64,000 nt of DNA, from contig CAVQVO010000020.1 in NCBI GenBank assembly GCA_963717115.1, positions 1,178,001-1,242,000 of the forward strand, in the 5' to 3' direction. Below the pieces are notes generated by a model. The model was not told the origin of the DNA and did not search any database. It saw only the letters and a program-made list of their open reading frames with translations. The DNA comes from JBBQUN01 sp963717115 (lineage in GTDB: Bacteria > Actinomycetota > Acidimicrobiia > Acidimicrobiales > SZUA-35). Positions within the stretch are counted from its first letter, which is position 1. Every line of letters starts with the position of its first letter. The translations under genes were made by a program, and so were the position numbers. Below, in pieces: positions 33,906 through 43,381 of the stretch.

Positions 33906-34843
33906 CAGATCCCACTTTCGCGGATGTCGGTGATCTCCCGAACCTTGTCGCCCAGGTAGTTGAGGGCGAGGATCGTGATGAACATGAAGAGCGACGGGAA
34001 GAGCACCATGTGCGGCGCCTCGGACAGGCGATCGCGCCCGTTCTGGATCATGATCCCCCACGAGATGCCGCGGACGTCGCCGACACCGAGGAAGGCGAGC
34101 GACGCCTCGACCACGATCAGCACGGCCACCCCGATGAAGGCGAAGGCGAACATCGAGGGCAGGACGTTCGGGAGGATCTCGCGCAACATGATGCGCATGT
34201 TGCGGGCCCCGAGCGTGCGGGAGGCGAGCACGAACTCGCGATCGGCCCACACCATGGTCTGGGCCCTGGCCACCCGGGAGATCGACGGGATCGACAGGAT
34301 CGACAGCGCCACCGCCGCCCAGATGGTCTTCGACATGCTCGACGAGTCGGGTGGCGCCAGGAAGGTCACCAGGGCCAGCGCCAGCACCAACGCCGGCACC
34401 GACAGGATGATGTTGACGACGGCGCTCAGCGTCTGGTCGACGCCCCCCTTGTAGAAGCCCGAGATCAGTCCGACCATGCCACCGAGGGTGAGTCCGGCGA
34501 ACGTGGCGGCGAACGCCACCGAGAGCGACCGGAAGGCCCCGTAGATGGTTCGGCTGAACACGTCCTTGCCGATGTTGTCGGCGCCGAACCAGTGCGCCGA
34601 GGACGGCCCGGTCCGCGAAACCCCCCGGAAGGTCTCGTCGGGGTCCTTCAGGAACGGCAGCAGACCCATGCGGGCGGCGATGCTCGACAGGATCAGCAGC
34701 GCCATCCAGCCGACGGCGAGCCAGAAGACCAGGCCGAGTTCCTTGCGCTGGAACTCGCCGCCCTCGTGGCGAGGCTCGTCGAGGAGCGGGTCGGGAAGGG
34801 TGGTCGGCGGGGCGGTTCCGCCCTCGACGTCGGCATCAAGCAT
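33905..34843 (-). CDS. Oligopeptide ABC transporter permease, OppC-type
   Basis: 312 residues. First helix at ~38-58 (LVFWLAVGWMALLILSSIAA) after a cytoplasmic lead, then the periplasmic region HWFGADNIGKDVFSRTIYGA typical of OppC/DppC, then five more helices. The EAA coupling loop is ASRTLGARNMRIMLREILPN. It overlaps oppB upstream by eight bases and the oppF-like gene downstream by one base, so B-C-F translation is coupled. Confidence 0.92.
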   Translation of the reverse strand: MLDADVEGGTAPPTTLPDPLLDEPRHEGGEFQRKELGLVFWLAVGWMALLILSSIAARMGLLPFLKDPDETFRGVSRTGPSSAHWFGADNIGKDVFSRTIYGAFRSLSVAFAATFAGLTLGGMVGLISGFYKGGVDQTLSAVVNIILSVPALVLALALVTFLAPPDSSSMSKTIWAAVALSILSIPSISRVARAQTMVWADREFVLASRTLGARNMRIMLREILPNVLPSMFAFAFIGVAVLIVVEASLAFLGVGDVRGISWGIMIQNGRDRLSEAPHMVLFPSLFMFITILALNYLGDKVREITDIRESGI

Positions 34844-35973
34844 TTCGGATCCTCGGGTCGAGTACGGCGTACAGGAGGTCGACGAAGAAGTTGATCAACA
34901 CGAAGCCGACGGCGATCACGACCACCACCCCCTGGACGACCAGGAAGTCCTTCGAGAAGATCGCCGTAGCCAGGTAGGTCCCGAGGCCGGGCAGCGAGAA
35001 CAGGGTCTCGATGATCAGGGTTCCCCCGATCAGCGCTGCGGTGTTGATGCCGAGCACGGTGAGCAGGGTGAAGCTCGAGGGCCGGAGGGCGTGGGCCCAC
35101 AGGATCCGGGTCGTCGACACACCCTTGGCCTTGGCCGTGGTGATGAAGTTCTCCTGCAGGGTCGAGATCATGTCGGAGCGCAGGAGTCGCATGTAGGTCG
35201 CCGCCTGCCCCATCGACAGCGCGATCGTGGGTAACAGCATCTGCTTGAAATGGGCCCACGGGTTCTCGGTGAAGGGCACGTAGCTGGCCCGCGACACCGT
35301 GGCCGGGAACCAGTCGACACCCAGGTCGACCCCGAACACGTTGAGGCCCCCCAACGCAAAGGTCAGGATCAGCACCACCGCCAGCACGAAGTTCGGGATC
35401 GACAAGAACCCGAGCGCCACGGTGCTCGAGCCGCGGTCGGCGGCCGAGCCCTGGCGGTAGGCGGCATAGACGCCGATGGGGACGGCGATCAGCAGCGACA
35501 TCAGCGTGGCGTAGAACATCAGCTGCAGCGAGATCGGGATGGCGTTGGTGATGCCCTCGCTGACGGGCCGGCTCAGGAACGGCGACACGCCGAGGTCTCC
35601 CTGCACGGCGTCGCTCAGCCACAGCAGGTAGCGCTGGTGCAAGCGGTTCGTTGAGGTGGAGGTCTTCCATGATCTCGGCCACCGACGCCTCGGTGGCCGA
35701 GGGGCCGAGGATGTTGAAGGCGATGTCTTCGGGATTGCCCCGTCCGTTCTGCAGGTAGAAGGTGAACAGGGTGACGAGGAAGAGGGTCGGCACCAGGGCC
35801 ACGAGGCGGCGGATCACGTAGGTGCCGTTCACGTAGGTGGCACCGGCGACGAGGATCACGAACACGACCAGCAACAGCCACAGGTAGGAGACCCCGGCCA
35901 GGCGGCCCAGGATCAGGACCAGTGCGCTCCCGCCGATGGTCAGGAGTCCTGGGCTCTTCAACGCCTCTGGCAC
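34836..35973 (-). CDS. Oligopeptide ABC transporter permease, OppB-type (one frameshift)
   Basis: About 378 residues when two frames are joined. The N-terminal part (35973 to ~35650) has a leading hydrophobic pair of helices and then the family start YVIRRLVALVPTLFLVTLFTF. The rest (from ~35640) continues with QRYLLWLSDAVQGDLG, EAA loop TTAKAKGVSTTRILWAHALR and ends AVLDPRIRNA. One base is gained or lost around 35640-35650, where LHLNEP meets LHQRYLLW. An extra N-terminal membrane pair (~residues 8-45) precedes the usual OppB start. GTG 35973 has AGGGG upstream. First gene of the oppBCF minus-strand unit. Confidence 0.85.
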
Positions 35974-36145
35974 GTGGTCCCCTCTCGTTCCGGTCTCGGT
36001 CGGTGCGACACATCCCCCGGTCGATTTGTGCCGACCGTCACACCAGCGGAAAGGTAGGCCCAAACCCGCCGACGCTCAAGTCGGGCCCCGACCGATCGGT
36101 ACGGCAACGGTCAGGCGACGACGCCGTGACGACTCGGGCCCCGAA
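35974..36145. other. Intergenic stretch between oppB and the oppA-type promoter
   Basis: Holds the 5' leader of oppB; the AGGGG site lies at ~35979-35985 on the minus strand. No gene or convincing promoter for oppB is seen. Confidence 0.3.
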
Positions 36146-36198
36146 TTGACAGCCCCGACACACGACCTATTGTGTCGCTCGTCACAGCTCGTGACGAG
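36146..36198 (+). promoter_or_regulatory. Promoter with two inverted repeats upstream of the peptide-binding protein
   Basis: TTGACA (36146-36151), 16-base spacer, TATTGT (36168-36173). The dyad CGACACA...TGTGTCG (36156-36162/36171-36177) overlaps the -10, and a perfect 8-base dyad CTCGTCAC-AGCTC-GTGACGAG (36178-36198) follows at the likely transcript start. Such placement suits a repressor. Confidence 0.5.
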
Positions 36199-36220
36199 GA
36201 TCCGAGGGGAGACGTTCCAC

Positions 36221-38102
36221 GTGAGAGTTGGCTCGACACTGACCAAGGTGTTGGCCCTGCTGTTCGCCTTTGCGATGATCGCCGCTGCGTGCGGCGGTTC
36301 ATCCGACGAGAGCGACGGCACGACCGACACCACGACCGACGACGGGGGCGAGGACGCAACACCGACCACCGTCGTCGCGCCGACCACCGAGCCTCCGGCC
36401 GAGGGACCGACCAAGGGCGGCAAGCTGGTCTACGGCATGGAGGCCGACTCGGCCAACGGCTGGGCCCCCTACCGGGTCAGCTGCGCCATCTCCTGCTACC
36501 GGATCATGGGCGTGATCTCGGACTCGCTCTTCGTGCCCAACACCGATGGTGGCGTCTCCGGGGTCCTCGTCGAGTCCGCCGAGTCCAACGCCGACTTCAC
36601 CGAGTGGACGCTCACGATCCGTGACGGCATCACCTTCCACGACGGTACGCCGCTCACCGGCGAGGCCGTGGCCTTCAACATCGACACCTGCCGGGCCAGC
36701 AGCCTGACCGGTCCGGCGCTGTCGAACATCGGCGGGGTCGAGGCCAACGGCCAGGACGTCGTGATCACGATGAAGACGCCGTGGGCGCCGTTCCTGTTCA
36801 ACATGGCCGGGGGCCAGTGCTCCTACATGTTCTCGCCGGATTGGCTGAAGAGCCTGGCCGACGTGCCCCAGCGCACCGAGGGTTCGCCCTTCTTCGACGC
36901 CGAGGTCGCCGCCCTGCCCGCCGATGGTGACGCCACCAAGCCGGTCGGTCTCGGAGCCTTCACCTTCGTCTCCTACGAGCCGGGCAACGGCAACAGCTTC
37001 ATCGCCGAGCGCAACGAGGACTACTGGCGGGGCCCGAACGGCATCACCGGCGAAGACTTCCCGTACCTCGACGAGGTCGAACTCGTCGTGGTCGTCGACA
37101 TCGCCAGCCGTTCCAACGGCGTGGAGTCCGGCGAGTTCAGCGTGATCCACACGGCGAACTCCGACGAGATCAAGCGCCTGATGGACAACCCCGACGTGAA
37201 CATCATCATGGCCAACGACTTCGGCAACACCAGCTACACCATGCTCAACGTGGCCCAGGGCGACAACCCCACCCTGGCCGCCATCACCGGCGCCGCCGAG
37301 CCGATCCCGATGGATCCCGAAGGGGTCAACGCCGACCAGCCCGCTGCTCCACAAGTCGTGCCGCCAGGCCCTGGCCTGGGCCACCGACAACGACCGCCTG
37401 GCCGAAGAGCGCGGTGGCGGCCTGGTCGACGTGGCCAACGGGCCGTTCCCTCCGGGTTCGATGGGCTACCTCGAGGACACCGGCTTCCCCGGGTTCGACA
37501 TCGCCAAGGCCCAGGAGCTGTTCGAACAGTGCAAGACCGATGCCGGAACCGACCTGATCTCGTTCCGTTTCGACACCACGAACGATCCGTTCAACGTCGA
37601 GACCAACGAGCTCGTGATCTCGATGTGGAAAGAGGCGTTCGGCGACGAGATCGATGCCACGATCTCGCCCGTCGAGCAGGGCTCCTACATCGGGCTCGCC
37701 CTGACCGGTTCCTTCCAGGCCTTCGGTTGGCGCAACCACGGCGGGATCGACCCCGACACCGAGTTCATCTGGTGGTTCTCGGGCACGTCGTCGCCCATCG
37801 GTGTCGCTGGCGCTGAACTTCGGGCGCTTCCAGGATCCGGTCATCGATGCCGCCCTGATCACCCAGCGCTCCACCGATGACGTCGAGGTGCGCCGCAAGG
37901 CCGCCGAGGACATCAACCGGTCGTTCGGTGAGAACGTCTGGAATCTCTGGAGCACCTGGACCCTGTGGGGCATCGCCTCCAACCCGAACGTCCAGGGCAT
38001 CACCGACCTGCATGACACCCGACGGCGACACCCAGCGTCCCGATCGTCGGCGGTGGTCACCCGATGATCGGCATGTGGTGCGTCGACGCCACCTGCAACT
38101 GA
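36221..38102 (+). CDS. Peptide ABC transporter substrate-binding lipoprotein, OppA-type (three frameshifts)
   Basis: About 626 residues after joining frames. GTG 36221 follows GAGGGGAG. Lipoprotein signal: basic MRVGSTLTK, hydrophobic LALLFAFAMI, lipobox IAAAC, then a Thr/Asp-rich linker. SBP_bac_5 features include WTLTIRDGITFHDGTPLTGEA (split: WTLTIRDGITFHDG), DYWRGP and LHKSCRQALAWATD. Breaks near 37338 (after VNAD), 37799 (after SSPIG) and 38018 (after LHD) each resume the same protein in the next frame; the end is WCVDATCN and TGA at 38100-38102. It captures peptides outside the membrane for OppBCDF. A strong terminator follows. Confidence 0.85.
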
Positions 38103-38123
38103 TCGACGCCTGATCGGATCGAG

Positions 38124-38154
38124 AAGGCCCGGGTGCCCAGCACCCGGGCCTTTT
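38124..38154 (+). terminator. Rho-independent terminator
   Basis: A perfect 13-bp stem (38124-38136 with 140-152, core GGCCCGGGTGC) with a CCA loop and TTTT at 38151-38154, 22 bases after the binding-protein stop and 8 bases before the end of the convergent permease gene. Confidence 0.9.
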
Positions 38155-38161
38155 CGCGTGC

Positions 38162-38981
38162 TCAGTCGATGTCGCGCTGGATCAGTCGGGCGGCTCCCGC
38201 TCCGGCGAACATCACCGACCACAAGGCCAGCACGACGCCGGCCAACAGGTAGCCGTGGTGGCTGACCAGTTCGACGTCGTCGGCGAAGATGCTGCCCTCG
38301 ATGGAGGAGACGTCTTCGCCGCTGGCGAAGGACGTCGCGTTGGTGACCGGGAGCCAGACCGCCACCGACCGCAGGAAGGCGGCGATGATGCCGTCGAGGA
38401 TGAAGAAGTAGGTGAGGAACCCCACGATCGACCCGATCGAGTTCCAGACCAGGAAGGTCGCCCCGATCCCGATGACGGCGAACAGGGCGCTGGCGACACC
38501 CGTGCGCCCGACCGCCGCCGCGAGGTTGGCCCACAGCTCCCCCGTCGTGCCGTCGGCGGTGCCCAGAGCGATCGCCAGGCCGAACATCGCGGCGACGTAG
38601 AACAGCGCCACCAGGGCCGAGACCACGCCGATCGCCAGACCGCCGGCGATGCAACGCGACGCCACGATGCGGAGCCGCCGCGGTTCCCAGGTCAGGAGCT
38701 GTTCGAGCATCCCGGTCTTGATGTCGGCGCCCAACGAACGACGCGCCGAGCACGAAGGCCATCATGGTGAACAGGCTGGCCACGGGGGCGAGGAGCGACG
38801 TGCCGGACACGCCACCGGCCATGTCGTTGACGAAGTCGGGTGGGGCGCCGTCCTGGTTGTCGATCACGAAGTAGGCGATCACCACACCGGCGACGGCCAG
38901 GACCATCAGCGCCAGCGGGAAGTAGCGGGTCATGCGACGGGCCAGGAGTCGCTTGGTGTCGGCGAGCATCAGGCGGATCAC
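38162..38981 (-). CDS. ABC-2 family transporter permease (one frameshift)
   Basis: About 273 residues after joining. The N-terminal part from GTG 38981 (MIRLMLADTKRLLARRMTRY, first helix LALMVLAVAGVVIAYFVI) reaches LGASFVG; the rest (GADIKTGMLEQLLTWEPRRL and four or five helices) is one frame away, with the break at ~38735 in a GGGCG context that an extra G would explain. Membrane half of an ABC exporter with the ATPase gene upstream; the start overlaps that stop by four bases (GTGA). Substrate unknown. Confidence 0.82.
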
Positions 38982-39952
38982 GACGGCACCTCCGTCGACG
39001 CGTCGGCCGCAGTCGGGGCCGGTGGCGGAGGTGGACCGCCCGTCAGGTTGAGGAACGCCGCTTCGAGCGTGGCCCGTTCGGTGCGCAGGCCTCGCAGGTA
39101 GCGGTCGTGGTCGGCCAGCGCCTTGGTGACGTCGGCGACCCGGTCGAGATCGATCTCGACGACCAGTTCGTCGGGGGCCGGCCGGGGCCGGGCCGGGATC
39201 CCGAGCGAGGACAGCAGGGCGATGGCGTCGTCGCGGTGGTCGATGGTGACGATGACGAGGTCGGGACCGGCGTGACGGCGGACCTCGTCGAGCGAACCCG
39301 AGACGACGAGATGGCCGTGGTCGATGATCGTCACCCGGTCGCAGACCTGTTCGATCTCCGACAATTGGTGGCTCGACACCAGGACGGCCTTGCCGGCTTC
39401 GGCGATCGAGCGGATCAGGGACCGCATCTCGGCGATCCCGGCCGGGTCGAGACCGTTGGCGGGCTCGTCGAGGATCAGCAGATCGGGATCCTTCAGGAGC
39501 GCCGCGGCAATGGCGAGGCGCTGTTTCATGCCCAGCGAGTAGCTGTCGAACGAGTCACCGGCCCGATCGAACAGGCCGACGGTGTGCAGCACGCGGTCGA
39601 CGTCGGACCCGGGGAGTCCGGCCATGTCGGCCAGCAGCTGGAGGTTGCGTCGCCCGCTGAACGGGGGGAAGAGCTTGGGGTTCTCGACGATCGCCCCCAC
39701 CCGGCTCGCCACCCGGTGGAACTCGGTGGTCGAGTCGACGTCGAAGACCCGTACCGTGCCCGCCGTCGGCCGGATCAGCCCGAGCAGGCAGCGGATGGTC
39801 GTGGTCTTGCCCGAGCCGTTCGGACCCAGGAAGCCGTGCACCGACCCCGACTCGCCCAGCACCAGGTCGAGGTCCTCGACGGCGACGACATCGACGTCTC
39901 GAACCCGGGAGTAGACCTTGCGCAAACCACTGATCTCGACGATCGCACTCAT
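38978..39952 (-). CDS. ABC transporter ATP-binding protein
   Basis: 324 residues from ATG 39952 (a GTG at 39955 is also possible). Walker A GPNGSGKTT (~43-51), Q-loop VENPKLFPPFSG, signature YSLGMKQRL, Walker B LLILDEPANGLD, H-loop VSSHQLSE: an intact exporter-type NBD like those of bacitracin/multidrug ABC-2 systems. The C-terminal ~100 residues form a regulatory domain ending in a Pro/Ala-rich tail (GGPPPPPAPTAAD). Operon of two with the permease. Confidence 0.9.
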   Translation of the reverse strand: MSAIVEISGLRKVYSRVRDVDVVAVEDLDLVLGESGSVHGFLGPNGSGKTTTIRCLLGLIRPTAGTVRVFDVDSTTEFHRVASRVGAIVENPKLFPPFSGRRNLQLLADMAGLPGSDVDRVLHTVGLFDRAGDSFDSYSLGMKQRLAIAAALLKDPDLLILDEPANGLDPAGIAEMRSLIRSIAEAGKAVLVSSHQLSEIEQVCDRVTIIDHGHLVVSGSLDEVRRHAGPDLVIVTIDHRDDAIALLSSLGIPARPRPAPDELVVEIDLDRVADVTKALADHDRYLRGLRTERATLEAAFLNLTGGPPPPPAPTAADASTEVPS

Positions 39953-40032
39953 CACCGCAACCTATCCGCGACGGTTTTGGTCGACGATCCGCGCCGGACC
40001 ACCGGGTTCCGATCGCCACCGGCCGACACGGT

Positions 40033-40341
40033 TCAGGCCCGGTCGGACCACTCCCGGAGCAGCTGGAACGGGAAGATGCCGGTGCTGTGGCCGTCGTTCC
40101 ACGTGATCCCGAGTCCCCAGCCGCCGTGGAACTCGGCGTCGTGGATCGCCAGGGGTAGGGGGCTGTCCGGGAGCGGCCAGGTGTCCTGCCGGGCCGCACG
40201 ACGCATGTGGCAGTCGGCGCAAGGACAACCGAGTCGCAGGTCGATGAGCGAGTAGCGGGCCTCGTGATCGTCGGCGAAGCGAATGGTGATGCCTTCGTCC
40301 CGCTTCACCGTGACGTCGAGTGGTTCGAAGCGGTCGTCCAT
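40033..40341 (-). CDS. DUF971 domain protein
   Basis: 102 residues, a complete DUF971 (the fold also found at the N-terminus of gamma-butyrobetaine hydroxylase). Signature CPCADCHMRR around residue 40 supplies Cys ligands for zinc or an Fe-S cluster; GGWGLGITWNDGHSTGIFPF is the second conserved part. Start ATG 40341. Function of stand-alone members is poorly known; some are linked to Fe-S carrier proteins. Separate promoter from the ABC genes. Confidence 0.82.
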   Translation of the reverse strand: MDDRFEPLDVTVKRDEGITIRFADDHEARYSLIDLRLGCPCADCHMRRAARQDTWPLPDSPLPLAIHDAEFHGGWGLGITWNDGHSTGIFPFQLLREWSDRA

Positions 40342-40539
40342 GCCCCAGTCTGCCGGATCCGCCGATCCCCCACCCTGCTGCTTCCGTGGAGCTGCCACAC
40401 CCGTTGCCGGCGCCCTCGCCCCACGGTTGCGGGGGAATCGGTGCGCCGAGATCGGGCACCGCTGTAACCAGGACTCCGGCCCTGCGTCATCCATGTCGCC
40501 GTCGAGGTCATCGACAGCGACTCACGATGGAGGGAACCG
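40342..40539. other. Divergent intergenic region
   Basis: 198 bases between the DUF971 and MFS starts. It must hold both promoters, but no clear -35/-10 pair or repeat is seen. GGAGGG at 40529-40534 is the ribosome-binding site of the MFS gene. Confidence 0.4.
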
Positions 40540-41844
40540 ATGGCCGGGAGTCCACGACACACCGGGTTCAGCGCGTCCTTCGCCGGCTCACCGCGGACAC
40601 GCCTCGTCGCCGCCAACCTCGCGTCGACCGTGGTCGAGTACGGCGTCTGGTTCGCCGTGCTCGTGGTCGCCTACCAGCGCGGTGGGGCGACCGAGAGCGG
40701 ACTGGTCGCGGCGCTCCAGCTGCTCCCCGCAGCGGTTCTGGCGCCCCGACTCTCGAGACTCGGCGATCGGCATCGGGCCGATGACGTCCTCGTGGCCGCC
40801 CTGGCGACGGCGGCCGTCCTCTGTGTGCTCATCGGGATGCTGATCCTGCGCGAGGCGCCCATCGTGCTCGTCTACGTCTCGGCCACGGTCCTCACCGTCG
40901 ACCTGGCCATCGTCCGACCCGCTCAGGGCAGCGCAGCCCTCGCCGTCGCCCAGGATCACGCCGAACTGGCGGCAACGAACTCGTTCCTCGGCCTCACCGA
41001 GAGCGCCGGCATGCTGCTCGGTCCGGTTGCCGTCGGGCTCGCCTCGGCATCGCAGATGATCGATGTGTTGTTCCTGGCCTGCGGCGCGCTGGCGTTCTCG
41101 GCGGCGGCCATGGTCGTGGGGATCGCACCACGACCACCCGACGAGCTGCGGGTGAGCCGCAGACGGTTCCGGCACCGGACGCAGGCGGGACGCCTCCCGT
41201 CGGGGTCGACCCTGGTCGTGGGTTTTCTCGGCCTCCGCGGCATGATCGTGGGGACCGTCGACCTCCTCCTGCTCGCCGTCGCCATCGATGTGCTCACGCT
41301 CGACGAGCGCCTGCAGACCTCGCTGAACCTCAGCTTCGGCCTGGGGCTGGTCATCGGTTCCTTCGTCCAGCTGTGGCTCGCTCGCCGGGCCCCGCACCAT
41401 CGCATCATGTTCGCCAGCGCCATCGTGCTTGGTGTGGCCGTCGCCGTTCTGGCCATCGGACCATCGCTCACGTCGTCGTTGGTCCTCACCGTTGCCGCCG
41501 GTGCAGGCGCCATGACCGGACAGGTCTCCGGGCGGACGCTGCTCCAACAGGTCACCCCGCGAGGCATGACCGCTCGGGCGTTCGGACTCGTCGAGTCGGC
41601 CGAGCTCTTCGGTAGCGCCATCGGAGCCGCCTTCGTGGCGGTGCTGATCGCCGCGATCGGTCTCGGAGCGAGCCTGGTGGCAACGGCCTGCGTACTCCCC
41701 CTCGCCCACCTGGCCCTGAACCGGCAACTCCCCCGTATCGAACACCCCGGAGCTCGATCGATCCCCGCCACCGATGCCGACACCCGGGTCGTCGAAGCAC
41801 ATCGGCCCGTGGCCTCGAGCCCGGTGGGCTCACTGCCGTCGTGA
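40540..41844 (+). CDS. MFS transporter
   Basis: 434 residues with 10-12 hydrophobic helices, for example VVEYGVWFAVLVVAYQRGG, ALATAAVLCVLIGMLILRE and the pair LVLTVAAGAGAMTG. A cytoplasmic loop rich in Arg (RVSRRRFRHRTQAGR, ~residues 204-218) divides the two halves. GGAGGG sits five bases before ATG 40540. Resembles the drug-export/MFS_3-like group; substrate unknown. The TGA is inside the 19-base element shared with the tRNA-Val locus. Confidence 0.83.
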   Translation: MAGSPRHTGFSASFAGSPRTRLVAANLASTVVEYGVWFAVLVVAYQRGGATESGLVAALQLLPAAVLAPRLSRLGDRHRADDVLVAALATAAVLCVLIGMLILREAPIVLVYVSATVLTVDLAIVRPAQGSAALAVAQDHAELAATNSFLGLTESAGMLLGPVAVGLASASQMIDVLFLACGALAFSAAAMVVGIAPRPPDELRVSRRRFRHRTQAGRLPSGSTLVVGFLGLRGMIVGTVDLLLLAVAIDVLTLDERLQTSLNLSFGLGLVIGSFVQLWLARRAPHHRIMFASAIVLGVAVAVLAIGPSLTSSLVLTVAAGAGAMTGQVSGRTLLQQVTPRGMTARAFGLVESAELFGSAIGAAFVAVLIAAIGLGASLVATACVLPLAHLALNRQLPRIEHPGARSIPATDADTRVVEAHRPVASSPVGSLPS

Positions 41845-41992
41845 GCGCCAGCGAACAACGACGGAAACCGATCAGCCCGCCGGGCGAGGAACGACGAATC
41901 CCAAAGGCCGCCCTGCGGCCGACGGGTTCGCGGGTTGTTGCGAAGCAACGACGACGAATCCCAAAGGCCGCCCTGCGGCCGACGGGTTCGCG
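41841..41992. repeat. tRNA-linked repeat block: 19-mer plus two 42-bp direct repeats
   Basis: GTGAGCGCCAGCGAACAAC (41841-41859) matches 5334-5352 exactly. Two identical 42-base units (41891-41932 and 41951-41992, 60-base period) each contain hairpin GGCCGC-CCT-GCGGCC. Between them lies GTTGC-GAA-GCAAC (41936-41948). The second unit ends exactly one base before the tRNA-Met 3' end, so these hairpins form the trailer of the tRNA transcript. Confidence 0.8.
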
Positions 41993-42065
41993 TGGGCCCG
42001 GTGGGGATCGAACCCACGACCAAGCGATTATGAGTCGCATGCTCTGACCACTGAGCTACGGGCCC
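41993..42065 (-). tRNA. tRNA-Met (anticodon CAT, elongator type)
   Basis: 73 nucleotides. Acceptor GGGCCCG/CGGGCCC, D arm GCTC-AGTGGTCA-GAGC, anticodon loop CTCATAA (CAT), T arm GTGGG-TTCGATC-CCCAC. The first acceptor pair is a normal G-C, unlike the mismatched first pair of initiator tRNA, so it is elongator Met or possibly a precursor of Ile-CAU made by TilS. CCA is not encoded. Confidence 0.92.
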
Positions 42066-42191
42066 CGACGATGCGAGGGTCGCCCCTTGCGCCCGGTCAG
42101 GCTAGTGCGAGCCATCGTCGACGCCGTCGATGTGGAGACCCTCGTCAGGCCCACACCATGCACGATCGGCCTTGCCTCGGGAACTAGCGTG

Positions 42192-43373
42192 ATGACGGTG
42201 CCCAGGGTCGACGACATCCCGCAGCGCTCGTCCCGACGGGGCGACGAGCTCGACGATCGGCTTCTCGACGCAGTCGTCGTTGCGGTCCGAGACGATCCGA
42301 CCGCCTCCCTCACGGCCCGTTCCCTGGCCCGAGCCGCCGGCGTCGACCAGCGGGTCATCACTCGCCGATTCGGCGACACGGCCTCGCTCGAACGGCGGGC
42401 CCTGGAACGATCACTGGGCGAACTCCGGGCGGCCACGACCGACACCGACCGGCTCCCGCCCCCGGGATCGGTGTTCGACGACCCGGTCCGCTGGCATCTG
42501 ATGGCCCGACTGGCGCTCGATTCCCAACGGCACGACCGACGCAACCCGATCAGCGAGTTCGTCCGCTGGCTGGTCGACAGCCAGCAGCACAGCGGCACCT
42601 CGTTCGACCGGCGGGAGGCCGAGATGGCGGTGGTGCTCACGCTGTCGATCGAGGTCGGCACCGCGCTGTTTCGCCACGGTTTGTGCAAGCCCTTCGCGCT
42701 GACGCCCGACGATCCGGTGATCCGAACGCAGCTGATTTCGATGATCGAGGACCTTCGGGCACGGACCGGTCCGTTCGGCGGACCCGCCGCCCCGCTACGC
42801 CTGGAGCACGACCGGTGGAGCCGAGCCCGGACCAAACGCTGGCGGACCCCGACGCGCGGCCGAGACAACGTCGAAGACCGGCTGGTCCATGCCGGCGCCA
42901 CCCTGCTCGTCGAGCACCGTCCCTCGACCATCTCGGGTCGAGACCTGGCCCAGCTCGCCAAGGTCAACTACGGCCTGATCCACCAGTACTTCGGCACGAA
43001 GGACGAGGTCCTCCGCCATTCGCTGGTGTGGCTGCGGGGCGAGGCCCTGCGCCAGCTGAACGACCCTCCCGCGGGCGGTGTCGGGCAGCCGATCGGCATC
43101 GCCTCGGTCGCCCGAGCCATGGCCAACATGGCGCTCGACGGGTTGTCGGCCGCCCCCGACGGTGACTTCCCGGGACTCGACCGATTCGTCGAGCGGTTCC
43201 AGGGCGCCGATACCCGGGCCGTCCATGGTCGGGTCACGGCGTTCCTCGCCGTGTCGGCCTACCTGGCCTGGGTGCTGCTCGAGGAGGCGATGGAGCCGGC
43301 GCTGGCCACCGACCTCGGCGAACTCCACGCCGTGGCCATGGGCCACCTGGCGCAGGCCATCCGTTCGCGCTGA
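42192..43373 (+). CDS. Double-TetR transcriptional regulator
   Basis: 393 residues, twice the usual TetR size. Two TetR-type DNA-binding domains lie in one chain: residues ~20-75 (LTARSLARAAGVDQRVITRRFG) and ~230-290 (ISGRDLAQLAKVNYGLIHQYFGTKDEVL), each followed by a helical ligand/dimer domain. The second HTH has the classical Y-x-YF turn; the first (RRFG) is more diverged. The protein may act as a monomer mimicking a TetR dimer. A GTG one codon earlier (42189) is the alternative start. Target genes unknown. Confidence 0.82.
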   Translation: MTVPRVDDIPQRSSRRGDELDDRLLDAVVVAVRDDPTASLTARSLARAAGVDQRVITRRFGDTASLERRALERSLGELRAATTDTDRLPPPGSVFDDPVRWHLMARLALDSQRHDRRNPISEFVRWLVDSQQHSGTSFDRREAEMAVVLTLSIEVGTALFRHGLCKPFALTPDDPVIRTQLISMIEDLRARTGPFGGPAAPLRLEHDRWSRARTKRWRTPTRGRDNVEDRLVHAGATLLVEHRPSTISGRDLAQLAKVNYGLIHQYFGTKDEVLRHSLVWLRGEALRQLNDPPAGGVGQPIGIASVARAMANMALDGLSAAPDGDFPGLDRFVERFQGADTRAVHGRVTAFLAVSAYLAWVLLEEAMEPALATDLGELHAVAMGHLAQAIRSR

Positions 43374-43381
43374 ACGCCCCG

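Noticed and set aside
41891..41992. CRISPR-like direct repeats
   Set aside because: Only two units, spacer of 18 bases, no cas genes, hairpins in the unit and location at a tRNA end; not an array.
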